Positions 16,341 to 28,316 of a stretch of 64,000 nucleotides of DNA are shown here, piece by piece. The notes beneath the pieces were generated by a model. The model was given only the letters and a program-made list of their open reading frames with translations. It was not told the DNA's origin and did not search any database. Where the stretch lies: assembly GCA_900708905.1 (NCBI GenBank), contig CAADRB010000017.1, positions 679,394 through 743,393 on the forward strand. The letters are read 5' to 3'. A program made the position numbers and the translations under genes. How positions within the stretch are numbered: the first letter of the stretch is position 1; each line of letters begins with the position of its first letter. The DNA comes from Hymenolepis diminuta. Lineage: Eukaryota > Platyhelminthes > Cestoda > Cyclophyllidea > Hymenolepididae.

Positions 16341-17338
16341 TTACGCGATCCATAGAAACAGCATATTCTTTGCCATTTGAAGGATATTGAAAGTCTTTTC
16401 ACATCTTTCAAGGACCTTCAATGGGCCACCATAAAACGGGTGGAGAGGCTTACGGACAGCGTCGTAGCGAAGAGAGACGTGGGGACAATTTTTCAGATCA
16501 GTGGGAATGAAAATGGGATAGGAGACAGGGCAGATTAGGAGGGCTTGTAGATTTTGCTTGTGGGGGCGTAGATGTTTTACATAATTTACAGAGTTTGGCC
16601 AAAAGGAATCGTTAGAAGGGTATAGGAACTGGCCAGGGAATTTGAGTGGAACTCTAAAAACCAGTTCTACGGCGGAGCATTTAAGGTCGTCTTTGACTGC
16701 TGTTCGAATACCAAGGACCACCAAAGGGAGGGCTTCTGCCCATCTCTCAGGTGTACAGTGGGCGGTAAGGGCAGCTTTCAGTTGACAGTGGGAACGTTCG
16801 ACCAAGCCATTAGCCTGTGGATGATACGCAGTTGTGCAAATCCGAATGGTTCCAAGAAGATTAGTTAGTTCAGAATAAAGATGAGGCTCAAATTATGCCT
16901 CATGGTCTGCAGTTATGGTAGAAGCCACGCCGAATATGACGACCCTCTTTCTATGAAGGTTCTGGCGACGGTCTCGGCAACCAAGTCACGCAGAGGAAAA
17001 GCGTTTTGCCATCGGGAGAAATGATTGGCACAATTTAGGAGATAGAAGAAACTACTAGAGAGTGGGAGAGGACCAACAATATTAATATGGACATGGTCAA
17101 ATCAAGAGTCTGGTAGTGGAGGTGTTCCGAGTGGAGTTTTGGTGTATTTATCAATTTTCGCTCGCTGGCACTCTTGACACGTTTTTGTCCAGTTTGCGAT
17201 ATCCTTGCGACAAGATGGCCAGAGGAAACGATCAGTAATGAGTAATGCTGAGGTGTGAGCGATTGTGAAGAGATTCGAAAACCTGGCGTCGGAAAGCTTT
17301 TGGGACAAAAGGTCTTGGTAAACCTGTTGAAACGTCAC
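16341..17338 (-). pseudogene. Gypsy integrase remnant with stops
   Basis: The N-terminal zinc-finger region reads DRFLWPSCRKDIANW, then CQECQRAKI; the CxxC pair is kept but the His pair is degenerate. An in-frame TGA at about 17,100 separates it from the catalytic core start 'FDHVHINIVGP'. The distal core reads MVERSHCQLKAAL and then LPLVVLGIRTAVKDDL. The C-terminal chromatin-proximal part follows to 16,341, and the typical SGRHVRFPE tail is near 16,230. The mix of stops and frame changes marks it as inactive. Confidence 0.88.
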
Positions 17339-17498
17339 ATGTTATCAAACAGGGGGTTGTGAGCAATGAAATGTCTTTTAACTGAAGAGAAGTTGGACGA
17401 TTTCGGAACTCCTAGAGCTCGGATTTAGTCTTTTGAGTTTTAGAGATGGAATGAAAATAAACGGCCTTTGTTACTACTTCGACATCAGTTCGAGAAAG

Positions 17499-18667
17499 TC
17501 AGTCAGCGACAATATTGTCCGAGCCTTTAACATGTCTGATGTCGTTAGTGATTTGTAGAACGTGGGTTTGGTGTGGACAATAGTGATCAGAACTGGTCCG
17601 ACTGGCATATGTCAACGGCTTGTGGTCGGTGAGGATCGTGAATTGGCGACCTTCCAGGAGATACCGGAAATATTTCACCGCCTTGTAGATCGCCAAAAGA
17701 TCCCGCCCGAAAATGCTGTAACGTGTCTGAGTGGGCGTTAATTTGGCGGAGAAAAAGACAAGGGGTCGTACTACATCTTCTGTCCTTTGTTCCAGTACTG
17801 CGCCAACAGCAACCTGTGAAGCATCTGAGGATATGCGAGCGTTGAGCTATCAGAGTTTTAACTTCTTCGAATGCTGTTACAGCTTCGAGAGGGAAGGACA
17901 AATTGGCCTTCGTGGAATTTAGAAGTTCTGTGTGCGGAAAAATCACTGCTGCAGAATTGGGAAGAAAACGGCATTTAAAATTTATCATACCTAAGAACCG
18001 ACGGAGTTGGTTGAGGGACTTCGGTTGCGAGAATTGTCGGATCTCCTTTACTTTTTCGTCAGCTGGTCGGAAACCTCTGGCAGATAGAGTATGGCCAAGA
18101 AAAGATAAGTTATCTTGTCCATTTTTACTTTTGGAGAGGTTTACGATGATTCCATGGAAATTTAGCCGTTCAAAAATAATCTCCAAATGTTTCTTATGTT
18201 CCTCTTCATTTTTCTTGGCCACAAGAATGTCGTCGATATAGGCAAAAACAAAGTCGAGACCATGCAACACTTCATCAGTAAAACGCTGGAAGGTCTGGGC
18301 CACGCTGCGTAAACCAAATGGCATTCTAAGGAATTCAAACAGACCAAATGGAGTGGCAATGGGGGTTTTGGGAATACCCGCTTCGGCCATAGGAATCTGG
18401 TTATAAGCACGGACAAGACCGATTTTAGAGTATATCTTCTTAGTCAGAAGATTGGATGAGAAGTCTTGTATATCGAATGGTGATCAAGTTAAGTGCACCA
18501 TAAGGATGCCAATCACCGGATTTCTCAGGGACCAAATGGAGAGAGAATGGCCAATTACTGGAAGAACGACGAATAATACCAAGATCAAGCATGTGTTTGA
18601 ATTCGTTCTTGACAATCTTATACCGAGTTGGAAAAAGACGATGAACTCGAGCTTTGACAAATTTCAT
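17499..18667 (-). pseudogene. Gypsy reverse transcriptase and RNase H remnant, frameshifted
   Basis: Reverse transcriptase begins with HRLFPTRYKIVKNEF and a degenerate 'SGDWHPYGALN' (normally 'WRPCGDYR'-like). The next frame, from 18,390, carries FLRMPFGLRSVAQTFQR and the polymerase motif FAYIDDILVA, with YIDD at 18,240-18,229. It continues through SFLGHTLSARG and LRRFLGMINF. RNase H follows in another frame with FTILTDHKPLTYA and then IRHVKGSDNIVAD. Frame changes near 18,400 and 17,700 break the reading frame, so no active enzyme is expected. Confidence 0.9.
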
Positions 18668-18697
18668 GGGTTGTAACAGAACGGGTGACGGAGCGAT

Positions 18698-19174
18698 TTA
18701 CTGGTTTGTCACGACAGAGTTGGAAATTTTTTTACCAACAGGGTAGAAAGGGGACACAGAGGCTTGAATGCAGGTTACAGAAGAATAGGTGGGACAGAGG
18801 TATTCAGTACACTTGGAATGGAGGCATGTTAAGGGGGTCAAGTAACTGTTTTTGTTGAGGTCAAGAAGGAGGCCGAAGTGAGAGAGGAAATCAGCGCCAA
18901 TAATCAGTTTGAAGACGTCAGGAATAATGAAAATCCAGCGGAAGTTCATGCGTAGTCCAAGATCCAGAGTGACAGATTTTTGACTATATGTCTTGATAGA
19001 GGAATCGTTGGCGGCTGCTAGTATAAGAGGATGATTTGAGGAGATTAGATTAGTGGGAGTAGAAGGGAGTACAGAATTAGGGTTCAGAAATAGTAACCAG
19101 TCAACAATAGTTGGTGACGGATCGGGTGTTTGATTTCCGGATTGATCTGACTGGGTTGAGGAGGAGGAGAGCAC
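18698..19174 (-). pseudogene. Gypsy retropepsin-like protease remnant
   Basis: The C-terminal half of a retroviral-type aspartic protease is visible: a segment with LDLGLRMNFRW and then LIIGADFLSHFGLLLDL, the conserved ILG-like end of gypsy proteases. The N-terminal catalytic DTGA motif is not seen in this frame; its region falls upstream in shifted frames. It is part of the element spanning 16.2-19.2 kb and is followed directly by RT. Confidence 0.75.
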
Positions 19175-19228
19175 AGGGTTCCTCAGACATCGTTTTTCTT
19201 CTTATCCAGAATGGTCGTGTTCTCTACA

Positions 19229-19237
19229 GGGTCACCA
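19229..19237 (-). promoter_or_regulatory. Primer-binding site of the gypsy element (tRNA-Trp type)
   Basis: The minus strand reads TGGTGACCC three bases downstream of an LTR-like end CCCAACA. Elements of the CsRn1 group prime from tRNA-Trp, whose 3' end would pair here. Related motifs recur at 32.1 and 48.9 kb. Confidence 0.6.
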
Positions 19238-19240
19238 ATT

Positions 19241-19500
19241 TGTTGGGACTAAGATAATAACTTACGGTTTAGTCCAATTCAAATATTAGACACTGGAACA
19301 GATATACAACTTCATAGATAAGTTCAGTAAAGGAGGGAAGGAATATATAAATTTTTTCGTCTAGGAAAATTTCTACTTTCCCAACTTCCCTCTAACCTAC
19401 TTTGTGCCTGCAATTTTAGCCATTTGATCTTTGTAGGGGTCTATGCGAGTTCATTTTATTATATCAGCCTTTTCTCTTCTTGTGACGATTTTCCATAAAT
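19241..19500 (-). repeat. Probable 5' LTR of the gypsy element (outer end unclear)
   Basis: The LTR begins on the plus strand with TGTTGGGACTAAG immediately beyond the PBS. Its outer end was not located. No partner LTR was recognised downstream of integrase near 16.2 kb. Confidence 0.4.
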
Positions 19501-20779
19501 GAACAGTCATTAAGATGAACAAATTTAAAGTTTCTGCTGATGCTACCTACAACTGCATAAAAATTACTTAATCGCTAACGTTCTCAAGTGTGCTGTCAGT
19601 TTGATTATTGTTATGTCATCCACCTAATACACTGAAAAAATATGCACAAGTTAGTGGATATATTTCAGATCAAAGGGAGAAAGAATCACAGAAAAGAAAT
19701 TGAAATAAAATGCACTTTACGTCATGGTGGATGCAAGTTTACTCGGGTAGTAGATGAAGAAAAATTTTTGCTTTTTGGTAAATCTGCCGAACTTTCCTAG
19801 AAGAATTTAAATGAATTTGAAAATTTAGTATGTGTTGTGCATTGCGCTTCTAATATATCAAATATAAAAAATGAAATATTACTTGATTTACTTTCGTGAA
19901 GCAAAAAAGCTAGGAACTTGTTTGGTTACGAAGAATTCTTGGCATCGTAAAGAAGACTTATGAATGACAATAAAGAGAAATTTTCCAAAAATCGTTCGAC
20001 CGGGTAACTAGAGGGATTTCTTTTCAAAAATGAGTCTTTATGTGATATCTCCGAATGGGCGATAATATTATTTAAATGTAAGCATGCGTCTATTTCTTAA
20101 ATCATGGTTTAATAACTACTTATGATTACCAAACCAATGTAGGTGAGTTGTATAATCCTTCAAAGAGTTCAGCATCATAATACGACAATAGCGTTTTTTA
20201 ATTTTAAATACGAAGATATCAAGGTCAGTACTTTCAGCTGTCTCTATAAAATGACTATGAATTAAAATAGGTTCAGTAATGAATTTCCGCTTTGATTTAA
20301 TCCAGCGAGCAGCAAAGATTCCTTTTATTTATCCATTGGTTGAAATATTTTTGTTCAATGAAGTTTTTGGTATCTTCAGGATACATTTATATTCATTTGC
20401 CTCTCTCTGTTACGGATTAATAGATTAAAAGTTGCGACCTTACTGTGTGTGTTAAAAATGCTTAAAATAAATTAAAAATGGCAAAAGAGACCTAATAAAG
20501 TCTCCATACTTTTTGCTATTGATAAAAAAGCCTATATTTTACAAAAAGGTTAGTAAATATACATTCTTTTTCCAGCATTGGGATGGGCGACGGAAAATTT
20601 TCGCAACCCAATAATAATTACCTAACTACTTGAAAAAAATCCGGTCAAGCGCAATTAGAATTATCTTGACTTCGAAGTTTAGTGGAAGCTTTATTAATTT
20701 TTATTCATTTTCCCACACTAATTTGAAACGATGAATGGTACTAGTGTTGCGAGCCGCGCATTTTGATATTCAACTTAAC
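19501..20779. other. Intergenic region upstream of PLK1
   Basis: AT-rich sequence with no coding signal. The 60 bases before the PLK1 start are slightly richer in CG (GCGAGCCGCGCA) and are the likely promoter or 5' UTR. Confidence 0.4.
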
Positions 20780-22873
20780 ATGAGCTCAGACAGGCCGAAG
20801 CCGAAGGATGTACCGAATACCATTTTCGATAAGAAAACATCGAGAACCTTTCTAAAGGGAAAGTTCCTCGGCAAGGTATGATTTGTTTCTTCGCGAATTA
20901 CTTTCTCAAGGGAGGTTTCGCGCGGTGTTATGAGATGACAGAAAAAGATACCGGAGTAAAACTGGCTGGAAAAGTAGTCTCTAAGAGCGAGCTAGTTAAA
21001 AAATCCCAGAAGGAAAAGATGCAACAGGAGGTATCCATCCACTCCAAGCTGCACCACGAAAATATAGTTGGGTTCCATTTGTCATTTGAGGACAACGATT
21101 TCGTATATATTATTCTGGAATTATGTCCGAGAAGGGTAAATTTTACATTGTTTCTGTTATGTCGTAGACTTTGATGGAGTTACATAAAAGGCGTCATCAA
21201 GTATCTGAGCCCGAAGCTCGCTATTTCATCAAACAAGTAGTACAGGGATGCCAGTATCTTCATGTAAATAGAATTGTCCATCGTGATCTTAAGTTGGCGA
21301 ACTTGTTTTTAAATGATGAAATGATGGTGAAGATCGGAGACTTTGGTCTCGCTTCTACAATTGAAAATGATGGAGAAATGAAGAAAACTCTCTGTGGTAC
21401 TCCTAATTATATTGCTCCTGAAATTCTTCACAAACACGGTCATAGTTTTGAGGTGGATTCTTGGTCTGTGGGATGCATTCTGTAGGTTAAAATTTACTCA
21501 AATGACTTCCTAGATATACTCTTCTTGTCGGCCGTCCTCCCTTCGAAACTAGTTCTCTTCAGGAAACTTACGATAAGATAAAAAAAAACGATTACAAGAT
21601 CCCCAGTTGCATTTCTCTAACTGCCTCGTCCCTGATTCGTGCTTTTCTTCAAGCTAATCCTCAGAAACGTCCAAGCATGTTTAGTGCCTTGGAACATTCA
21701 TTCTTCAAAGCATTTACACCTACTTGTCTTCCTGTCAGTGCTCTTACTACTTGCCCTCGATTTGACAATCTATCTAAACCCGGAGAAAGACGTCCATTGG
21801 CAACTCTTGATGATAATCTCGACGTTACAACAGTAAATATTAATCTTGATCGGCAGTATATCTCAGATGATTGCTGGCTTACCTCTCTTTTCGAGAAGGT
21901 AATGCTCATTTTTATGTACCCTCTCATAGATGTTGATTTAGTTAACTGATCTTCTTAATGCACCGGTTTTGGCAACCACAAACACCAATGCAATGGAAGA
22001 AAGCGAAGACCCCGCTTGTATTCCGATTTACTGGATCTCTAAATGGGTTGATTACTCGGACAAGTACGGCATTGGATATCATATGTGTGATTTCTCAAAT
22101 GGAGTTCTATTTAACGATGAAACTCGTCTGCTTTTCACAGCAAATAAAGAAAATCTGCAATACATCGACAGCGACGGAAACGAATTTCTCTACACTAAAG
22201 ATGATTATCCAGAATCACTGAAAAAGAAAGTCACCCTATTGAATTGCTTCACAAACTACATGCAAGACAATCTTTTACATGTATGTTAATCTCTATCTGT
22301 GTCATCTAAACTCTCATTCTTGTCAATCATTAGTCTAATTAGCCTAATTATCTGATTTACGTGAGAGTTTGAGTTGTACTGGCTCTAACTAATGGGATTA
22401 GTTTTTTCTCTAGACCGGTGCGGACATTATCCGTCGGGAGTCGGACAACATGGCTCGTTTGCCCTTCCTCCGTAGTTGGTTCCGAACTCGTGTTGCCATT
22501 GTTCTCCACCTCAGCAACGGAACACTGCAGGTTTAACAGATTTTTAAGTCGTAAATCTCAAAACATAAGTGGTGTTAATGAATTTTGCGTTTTATTTTAG
22601 CTCAATTTCTTCGATGATCACTCAAAGATTATTCTTTGTCCATTGATGGAAGCAGTAACTTATATTGATCCAAATCGTCAATTCAAAACCTACCGTTTTA
22701 GTTTGTTGAACAGACACGGAGTAAACGAGGCTCTGATGAAACGTTTGAAGTATGCTCATGAGATGATTTCATCCAAACTTCTTCACCGAATTCGAAAGTC
22801 GCGTACAACAAGGGGGAATGATATCTTTGCTTATGCGAGAGGTGAAACTCGGGAGAAAAACCCGAATGATTAG
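20780..22873 (+). CDS. PLK1: Polo-like kinase (PLK1 type), complete
   Basis: Mitotic Ser/Thr kinase acting at centrosomes, kinetochores and midbody. Seven exons: 20780-20875, 20911-21135, 21168-21481, 21514-21898, 21942-22280, 22414-22530, 22601-22873. Introns are 35, 32, 32, 43, 133 and 70 nt, all GT-AG, and phases join without error into 582 aa (human PLK1 603). The kinase domain has the glycine loop [17 protein letters not shown]-binding Lys53, HRDLK (Asp147), DFG (Asp165) and activation Thr181 in [14 protein letters not shown]. These sit at a constant offset of 29 from human Lys82, Asp176, Asp194 and Thr210. Two polo boxes follow: Trp375 in SKWVDYSDK and the phosphopeptide pincer His499/Lys501 in [10 protein letters not shown], offset 39 from human Trp414 and His538/Lys540. 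The gene appears fully functional. PLK2/3 are alternatives, but length and motifs fit PLK1 best. Confidence 0.96.
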
Positions 22874-25500
22874 GGGAATTATTGCCACTGTTTCTCATTT
22901 GTTCGTCATCTTTGTCGATATCTTTCCTCCACCTTGTTTGTACCTCCTGGAATGGAATTGATAGCTACTTCTACTGATTTTTTAAACCCCTTCTTGAATG
23001 TTGTATAAATTTTAATTCTTGTTATTAGTCTAGTTGTGCTGTTATTAGTATAACAGTTTCCTTGTGGCGGTTCTAATTGAGTTAGCTGACGTGTCCTGAG
23101 CTTGTGCTGAACCAAATATGTGACTCGTTTGCAGTGTTGACCTGCGACGGTTTCTCAGTTGTTTAGTCCTAACCTACTTAAATAATTAAGTAGTTATTAC
23201 TTTGAAGCAGACATGCAATTTGGTTGCCACACCAAAGCGGGGAAGCCATTCGTTTTCTCAAGATAATATGGCAGCTTAGGGGGTTCTGCTTCTTGCTGGC
23301 TGTTAAATTTTATCTCATTGGCTTTGATATCAAATTGAGCCAAGTGGGGAGTGCTGTTTTCCTAAGACGAGAGACGGCGATTGTAGCTTAATTGGATTAA
23401 ACTTGGTGAGCTAGAGTTACATTCATGTGGCTTATGATGCTGAGAATGTAATCTAATATGATGGAGGCAAGGTCAAGACTGCAGGTTTTTATTCGATTAT
23501 TTGTCAATGGAAGTCTGCAATTTTCTTTAAGGGGCGTATACGGCTGACACTTGTTACTTAATTGTTTGGAGTAGCATATATCAACAAAAATATGGTCTGC
23601 TTCTCAATATACGAGTTATGATGGGAAGGAGGACTAAGTAATGAAAAAAGTGGAATTCCTTGAGTGAAATCTAATCAGCTCCACTATGTCAAAATCATGG
23701 TAGATCGTTTGATCATTCATAGTATAGTGAATAGTATTATTAACCACCCAACGTAATTAATTGGTCTGCACGTGGAGTTGTACTGCCATAAATCGAAGAT
23801 TATGCCGACCTACATCCATGTAATTCCAGAGATGGCGCTAGTCTAGGTTTATTATGAGTATATGCCTTCTTCCACTACCAGGCAAATTTGAACCGTCCAG
23901 GTGAGCACAAACCTTTGGTGGTCCTTAAAACTGAGATTTAAGTAAAGAGAATACTCAAATATTCCAATCTTGAAGATTTATGGTGCCATTTGCAACTTTC
24001 ATTAAGCATAAATCATTGATTTAAGGACCGAAATCTTAAAGGTTCACAATTTACCTCCCTCCAATTTGTTAGTATTTTATTTCTCTTATTTGTCACTTTA
24101 TAGAGCTATAACTACTCAGATCCCAGAAAGGAGAAGTAAGAACACTAATAAACTTGACTTCATAAAAATAGATACGTGATAAATGATGGGCTGCCTGGTT
24201 AGCTGACAATTACACAGATAGTTCCTTCAGTGGTGGTCCTACATATCGTAAGGTAGATGATAATAGACAAAAGTGACGTTAATAATGGAACATTACTCGA
24301 AGAATTATGTCAGAGTTATACACCAGGAAACAGATTCTAGTTCTAGCAGAAAGAGTCCCTCTGAGAAACTTTGCCACACAACTACATAGACGATGACTAA
24401 ATTAGTGGAGTGGTATTCATAGAGAAGATAAGATTGTTTGCAGAAGAGCCATTGAAATTTTACTTACCAAAAATTGGTGCCACTAAATTTACACATACAA
24501 AGAGACCGTTAAGATAAATTCAAGCTGATGTTAAATAGGTATTCGGTGAGAAAGAAGGCAAAAGCTGAATGAAGAATTAACATTATTGAACATCAGCCAC
24601 AAATGAGAGGTGCAGACTTATTTATCCCGTAGATGAGTGCCATAAGAATTATATGATAATATGGTTTCAAAATCATTGGGAAACTTATAACCAGATTTTC
24701 TCTACAAAGAGCAAGATGACGAAAAGAAAGGATAAGTCTAAAGAACTTCAATTTGATAATTTTGAGGCTCAAGTGAAGTAGGGTCTTCATGATTCTCTAA
24801 CTCTCATTTCTACTATCTACTCTGTAATTCTCCCTCAAGATGCGAATATACTCCCTTTTTATGAACTTCAATGCTCTAGAAGATTATATTTTTCCCTATG
24901 ATGTAATGTAAAGCCTACTGTGGGAAATAAATGAATACAAACTAGTACGGTTGGTTAATCCGTTCACTGAACGTGAACCGATCGGTATCTAACCTGTCTG
25001 CCGGTCTGCCAGAAATGTACTTTGGTCGAAAGGCCCCAACTGATTTTTTAAAATTGGTCAATTCTAGATTTATGCTGTCTTCTGCCTTTGGACAAGTAAG
25101 AACCGCTTTTTACTAATGTATAATTAAGGAAATACAACTAAATGCGAATCTTCCATCATGAAAACCAACTTTCAGCACGTCTCCTAATCATCTTTAAAAC
25201 CTACCAACCTGAACATCCTCAAATTCCTCATAGATTGAAGTTCTCAGAACAGCGTGATATCTAAAGCAGTTATTAAGTACATAAGTTCAAGTTATTACAC
25301 CAAAGATACGAAGTAAATAGAGGGTGTAAGGCCTTCTACGTAAAATTCTATTAGAAACCTGTTATAGCCTTATAATCGGATCGACTATTTTTTTGCACTC
25401 GAACAAAACTTATAGACTTCAGCTTTCGTTTACTGCGGGTAAACCATACAGAAGGACTCCTTAAATAAATGCTTCCAGTACTTTCTTCTAATCGATAACT
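22874..25500. other. Intergenic region downstream of PLK1
   Basis: No gene recognised. It holds the PLK1 3' UTR and a dispersed repeat copy at 24,080-24,140 that is shared with 58.55 kb. Confidence 0.45.
24080..24140. repeat. Dispersed repeat copy, shared with 58.55 kb
   Basis: The sequence from 'CACTTTATAGAGCTATAACT' through 'ACTCAGATCCCAGAAAGGAG' matches 58,558-58,610 ('CACTTTATAAGGCTACAACA' and on), with a similar T-rich lead-in. Family and full ends are unknown. Confidence 0.5.
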
Positions 25501-25501
25501 C

Positions 25502-25960
25502 TTACGATCTTAAAATAGGTCTAATTTTCATTATCTTCTGTTTGGTTTTTATGATATTTAGTTTTACAGCTTCATCGACTAGACCTTTATCTTTCACTGG
25601 GGAGCCAAGGTAGGCAAATGAGCTCACTCGATTTGGAGAGATGATTGACCCAGGTCTGCACCAACGTACATCCAAATGTGATCTACATCGCATATTTATC
25701 AAGAATACTTTTAAGCCTTTGAAGAAGATGTTCAACTTGCCAAATCGATGGAGCAATGAGGCATAGTTCATCTGCATATTCAAGATAGGGAGAGTAGAAT
25801 ACGCGTTTCTCATTAGAGCAGTTCTTTGATACAATTACCTCGTTCGGTGTAGGTGTTAGAACAGCACAGGGGTCAGCATGCGCGCCCACTAAGTCAGAAG
25901 GTATGTGAACAATGCTCATCGGTGTACATCCGGTGATGTGAATGGCTAACCACACTGGTT
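25502..25960 (-). pseudogene. Non-LTR retrotransposon reverse transcriptase remnant
   Basis: Two overlapping minus-strand frames together show the end of a non-LTR RT. One carries 'YSPYLEYADELCLIAPS', a decayed YADD box, followed by HLLQRLKSILDKYAM. The second carries VSSFAYLGSPVKDKG and KLNIIKTKQKI, which match the downstream 'YLGS' segment of RTE/CR1-like RTs. A frameshift lies between them near 25,690. Only the C-terminal part of RT remains. The stretch reading LAIHITGC recurs near 52,960. Confidence 0.75.
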
Positions 25961-26050
25961 AATTCTGGTCAACGTGAAGAGTGGTAGAATGTAAATTTCT
26001 CATAAGAGCGGCTGCAGCATACCCTCTCCCTACCTAAGTCAAGTGATACA
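25930..26050. repeat. SINE-like repeat tail, copy 1
   Basis: It shares the pattern 'GCTAACCACACTGGTTAATT', then 'AGTGGTAGAATGTAAATTTC', then 'CCTACCTAAG' with copies at 26.94, 36.5 and 51.7 kb. It abuts the RT remnant on its left and a solo LTR on its right. Confidence 0.5.
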
Positions 26051-26095
26051 AACACTTCTCTTAATGAGCTTGTTAGAAATATATTCGTTCTACCT

Positions 26096-26481
26096 TGTAG
26101 GGTTCACAACACTAATAAGGCTGATTGAATCATGTGCGCTAGAGCTCACCACGGGAAGTGCGGCATGTAACCGGTCGCGTTGAGAACAAGTGCGGTCGTG
26201 AGTACAGAGACCTCCTCAACCAATCAGCAATCAAGATCCCTGCAGCCTACCGTGGTTTTGTATTTAATGACTAAGCTTTTGGCATACATAACAACAAAAA
26301 GCAAGGAAGTGGTCAATAAACCCTCTCCACTCACCATCTTTCTGGTTCTTACCACGTTGGGCATAGCTTAGCTAATTTGGGAGTGAATTGATAATAGAGG
26401 ACTCTGCTGGAGGCTACTTGGACTGCTTAGGAGGATTACTTAGGTGTAGCAAAGAGACTTATTGATGTAGCATCCGCTACA
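26096..26481. mobile_element. Solo LTR, copy 1 (386 bp, 4-bp target duplication)
   Basis: The element starts TGTAGGGTTCACAAC and ends GCATCCGCTACA, so it has TG...CA ends with inverted TGTAG/CTACA. It is flanked by ACCT on both sides (26,092-26,095 and 26,482-26,485). A nearly identical 386-bp copy lies at 47,910-48,295. The internal 63-codon open frame is just part of the repeat. No internal retrotransposon sequence is attached, so it is a solo LTR or a very small non-autonomous element. Confidence 0.85.
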
Positions 26482-26934
26482 ACCTTTTCCAAATAAGTAG
26501 TTTTTTGAATTAGTGCTCCAGGCCTTTGATTTAACTCCACTTTCTATAATTTTTTTTGCATTAAAGTAAAAGAGTATAGATGATTACTTTTCCGGAGATA
26601 ATTTCGGTACATTATGTTACATTAATTTGGTCGATCAAAAATTCAAACATCTTTTTAAACTCAAGATTTGTTACTTAGGAAAAACTAGATTTAAATGTCC
26701 TGCTATCAATTATCAGCATCAGATGACAGAAACCGTCGCCTATTTAAGAATAAGGCCTGCATGTGAGCCTATTTTTTCTTCAGATTTGTTCCGCTAAAAT
26801 TTGAAATGGGACATGAGGAGAGGGTTGGCCAATACTTTCTAGAAACATCCATCTATGGAACCCACTTTTGTCCTAATTTTTACTTAATTTACTGTTATAA
26901 CGGCAGAATTAACCCTCACGATGTGAAGTCGGAG

Positions 26935-27070
26935 GATGGATGCACCTCAGTGTCCATTCAGTTTGCGGAGTGATCAACCGCTTTGGTTAAATCTGTCTAA
27001 CAAAGTTGATGGCTAAATTTGAGTTTCTCACCAAGGCGGCTCCATGACGCTATCCTCTACCAAAGTTGAT
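26935..27070. repeat. SINE-like repeat tail, copy 2
   Basis: A diverged copy: 'GATCAACCGCTTTGGTTAAA', then 'AAATTTGAGTTTCTCACCAA', then 'GGCGGCTCCATGACGC' and 'CCTCTACCAAAG'. It is related to the copies at 25.9, 36.5 and 51.7 kb. Confidence 0.45.
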
Positions 27071-27429
27071 TGTTGGAAAATAGTTTTTTTAAAAGGTTTA
27101 GAATATAGCGTTGCCCACAACTAAAGAAAATTTAATGTGGTATCTGCATTTTAGAATTGTTTTCAGGTGGTCTTGAAACCACATGCAAAGAAGGGTTAAC
27201 GGAAAAGGTCGAGAATAAAGTCAGGACATCAAGGAATTTTACTTTGTTTGAATTTTCAGCTAGCTGGTACTGCCTAATACATTATTAAAATGCCGGAGTT
27301 AACAGGATATTTCTCAAGGTTAACTCAATTTATGAACACGTGTTTATTAATTGGAATCATTACTCATTATTATTATAAGCCACAGTAAGTTGACATTTAG
27401 GAGAGCAACAGAAATCGGTTAGTAGTAGA

Positions 27430-27650
27430 TTCAATAAACGGATATAAGGAGGAGGGGATGAGAAAATGCTGAGAGCCACGTCAAGTATCACAGAGTCTTA
27501 CTTCATTTGATTTTTGAATTCGGGTTGTACAATTTACTAAAAGAGCACCTGGCTTTCCAAAATTCAAACGTCATGATCTGTCTCCTGGATTGCAACAAAT
27601 GCCTGTGTTTCTTGACTGGATTTTTTCAACCAATAAGAGTTGGTCTTACC
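27430..27650. repeat. Old dispersed repeat, related to 40.6 and 43.6 kb
   Basis: Shared blocks are 'CACGTCAAGTATCACAGAGT', 'TTTTTGAATTCGGGTTGTAC', 'CCAAAATTCAAACGTCATGA' and 'GCAACAAATGC'. They appear in the same order at 40,640-40,860 and 43,640-43,860. No coding capacity is recognised. Confidence 0.55.
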
Positions 27651-28316
27651 ATTTCATTTTATTCTTTTTAAAAATTCTGCAAAATTATTGATTGCTCCTG
27701 GCATAAGTGTGTCGCAGATCAGTGAATTCCAATATTGCATTTGTGCATGCCGATCGCTATACCAATATTACAATATTTAGTAAAAATTGATTATTTTTAA
27801 AATTGGATCCAACTGACAAAATTTAAATTTAGGAAACCATCGGAGTCATTATTTTTGTATTCTTGACCTATTGCCTAACCTTAATTGAGCTATGACTCAC
27901 AGGGAACACGATGATATGTCTTATGAACTATGGGCGATGAACTTATTCTTTGGTGGTGCTAATATTCATTCACTGAAAAATTTATTTCACTGCAAAAAAT
28001 AAGCATGCACCAACTATTCTTGGAGTGCAGTGTAAAAATTCTTCTCACAGCAATCATTTAAATGGTTTACTCAGCATGAGAACAGAATCGGTTGCGAAAA
28101 AGTAAACAAAAATTCAAAATATTAGCATAAGCATTTAAATTCATTGATTTACAGACAAAATTATATGAAAATGAAATAGGCAACACGTAATTTGGTTTCT
28201 GTAAAGGTTTATTGGGCATCGGAAGTCATAACTTTCAATTTTCTTATAACTGAGGAAAGCATTTGATAGCCTTTCAGTAAGGACACGGTATCAAATGTCT
28301 TTTTTTAGCGCCACCG

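Larger units (their letters stand above)
16185..19240 (-). mobile_element. Decayed Ty3/gypsy retrotransposon, CsRn1-like
   Basis: The pol order on the minus strand is protease, reverse transcriptase, RNase H, integrase, which is Ty3/gypsy order. At 19,229-19,237 the minus strand reads TGGTGACCC, the start of a tRNA-Trp-type primer-binding site used by CsRn1-group elements of flukes. Three bases upstream an LTR would end in CCCAACA. The 3' end of pol (about 16,255-16,200) reads SGRHVRFPE, a C-terminal motif I associate with this clade. Several frame breaks and stops make it non-autonomous. No gag with an intact zinc knuckle was found, because the element is truncated or deleted between the PBS and protease. 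Confidence 0.85.

Noticed and set aside
21661..21927. Minus-strand and other-frame open frames over PLK1 exon 4
   Set aside because: Shadows of the PLK1 coding sequence.
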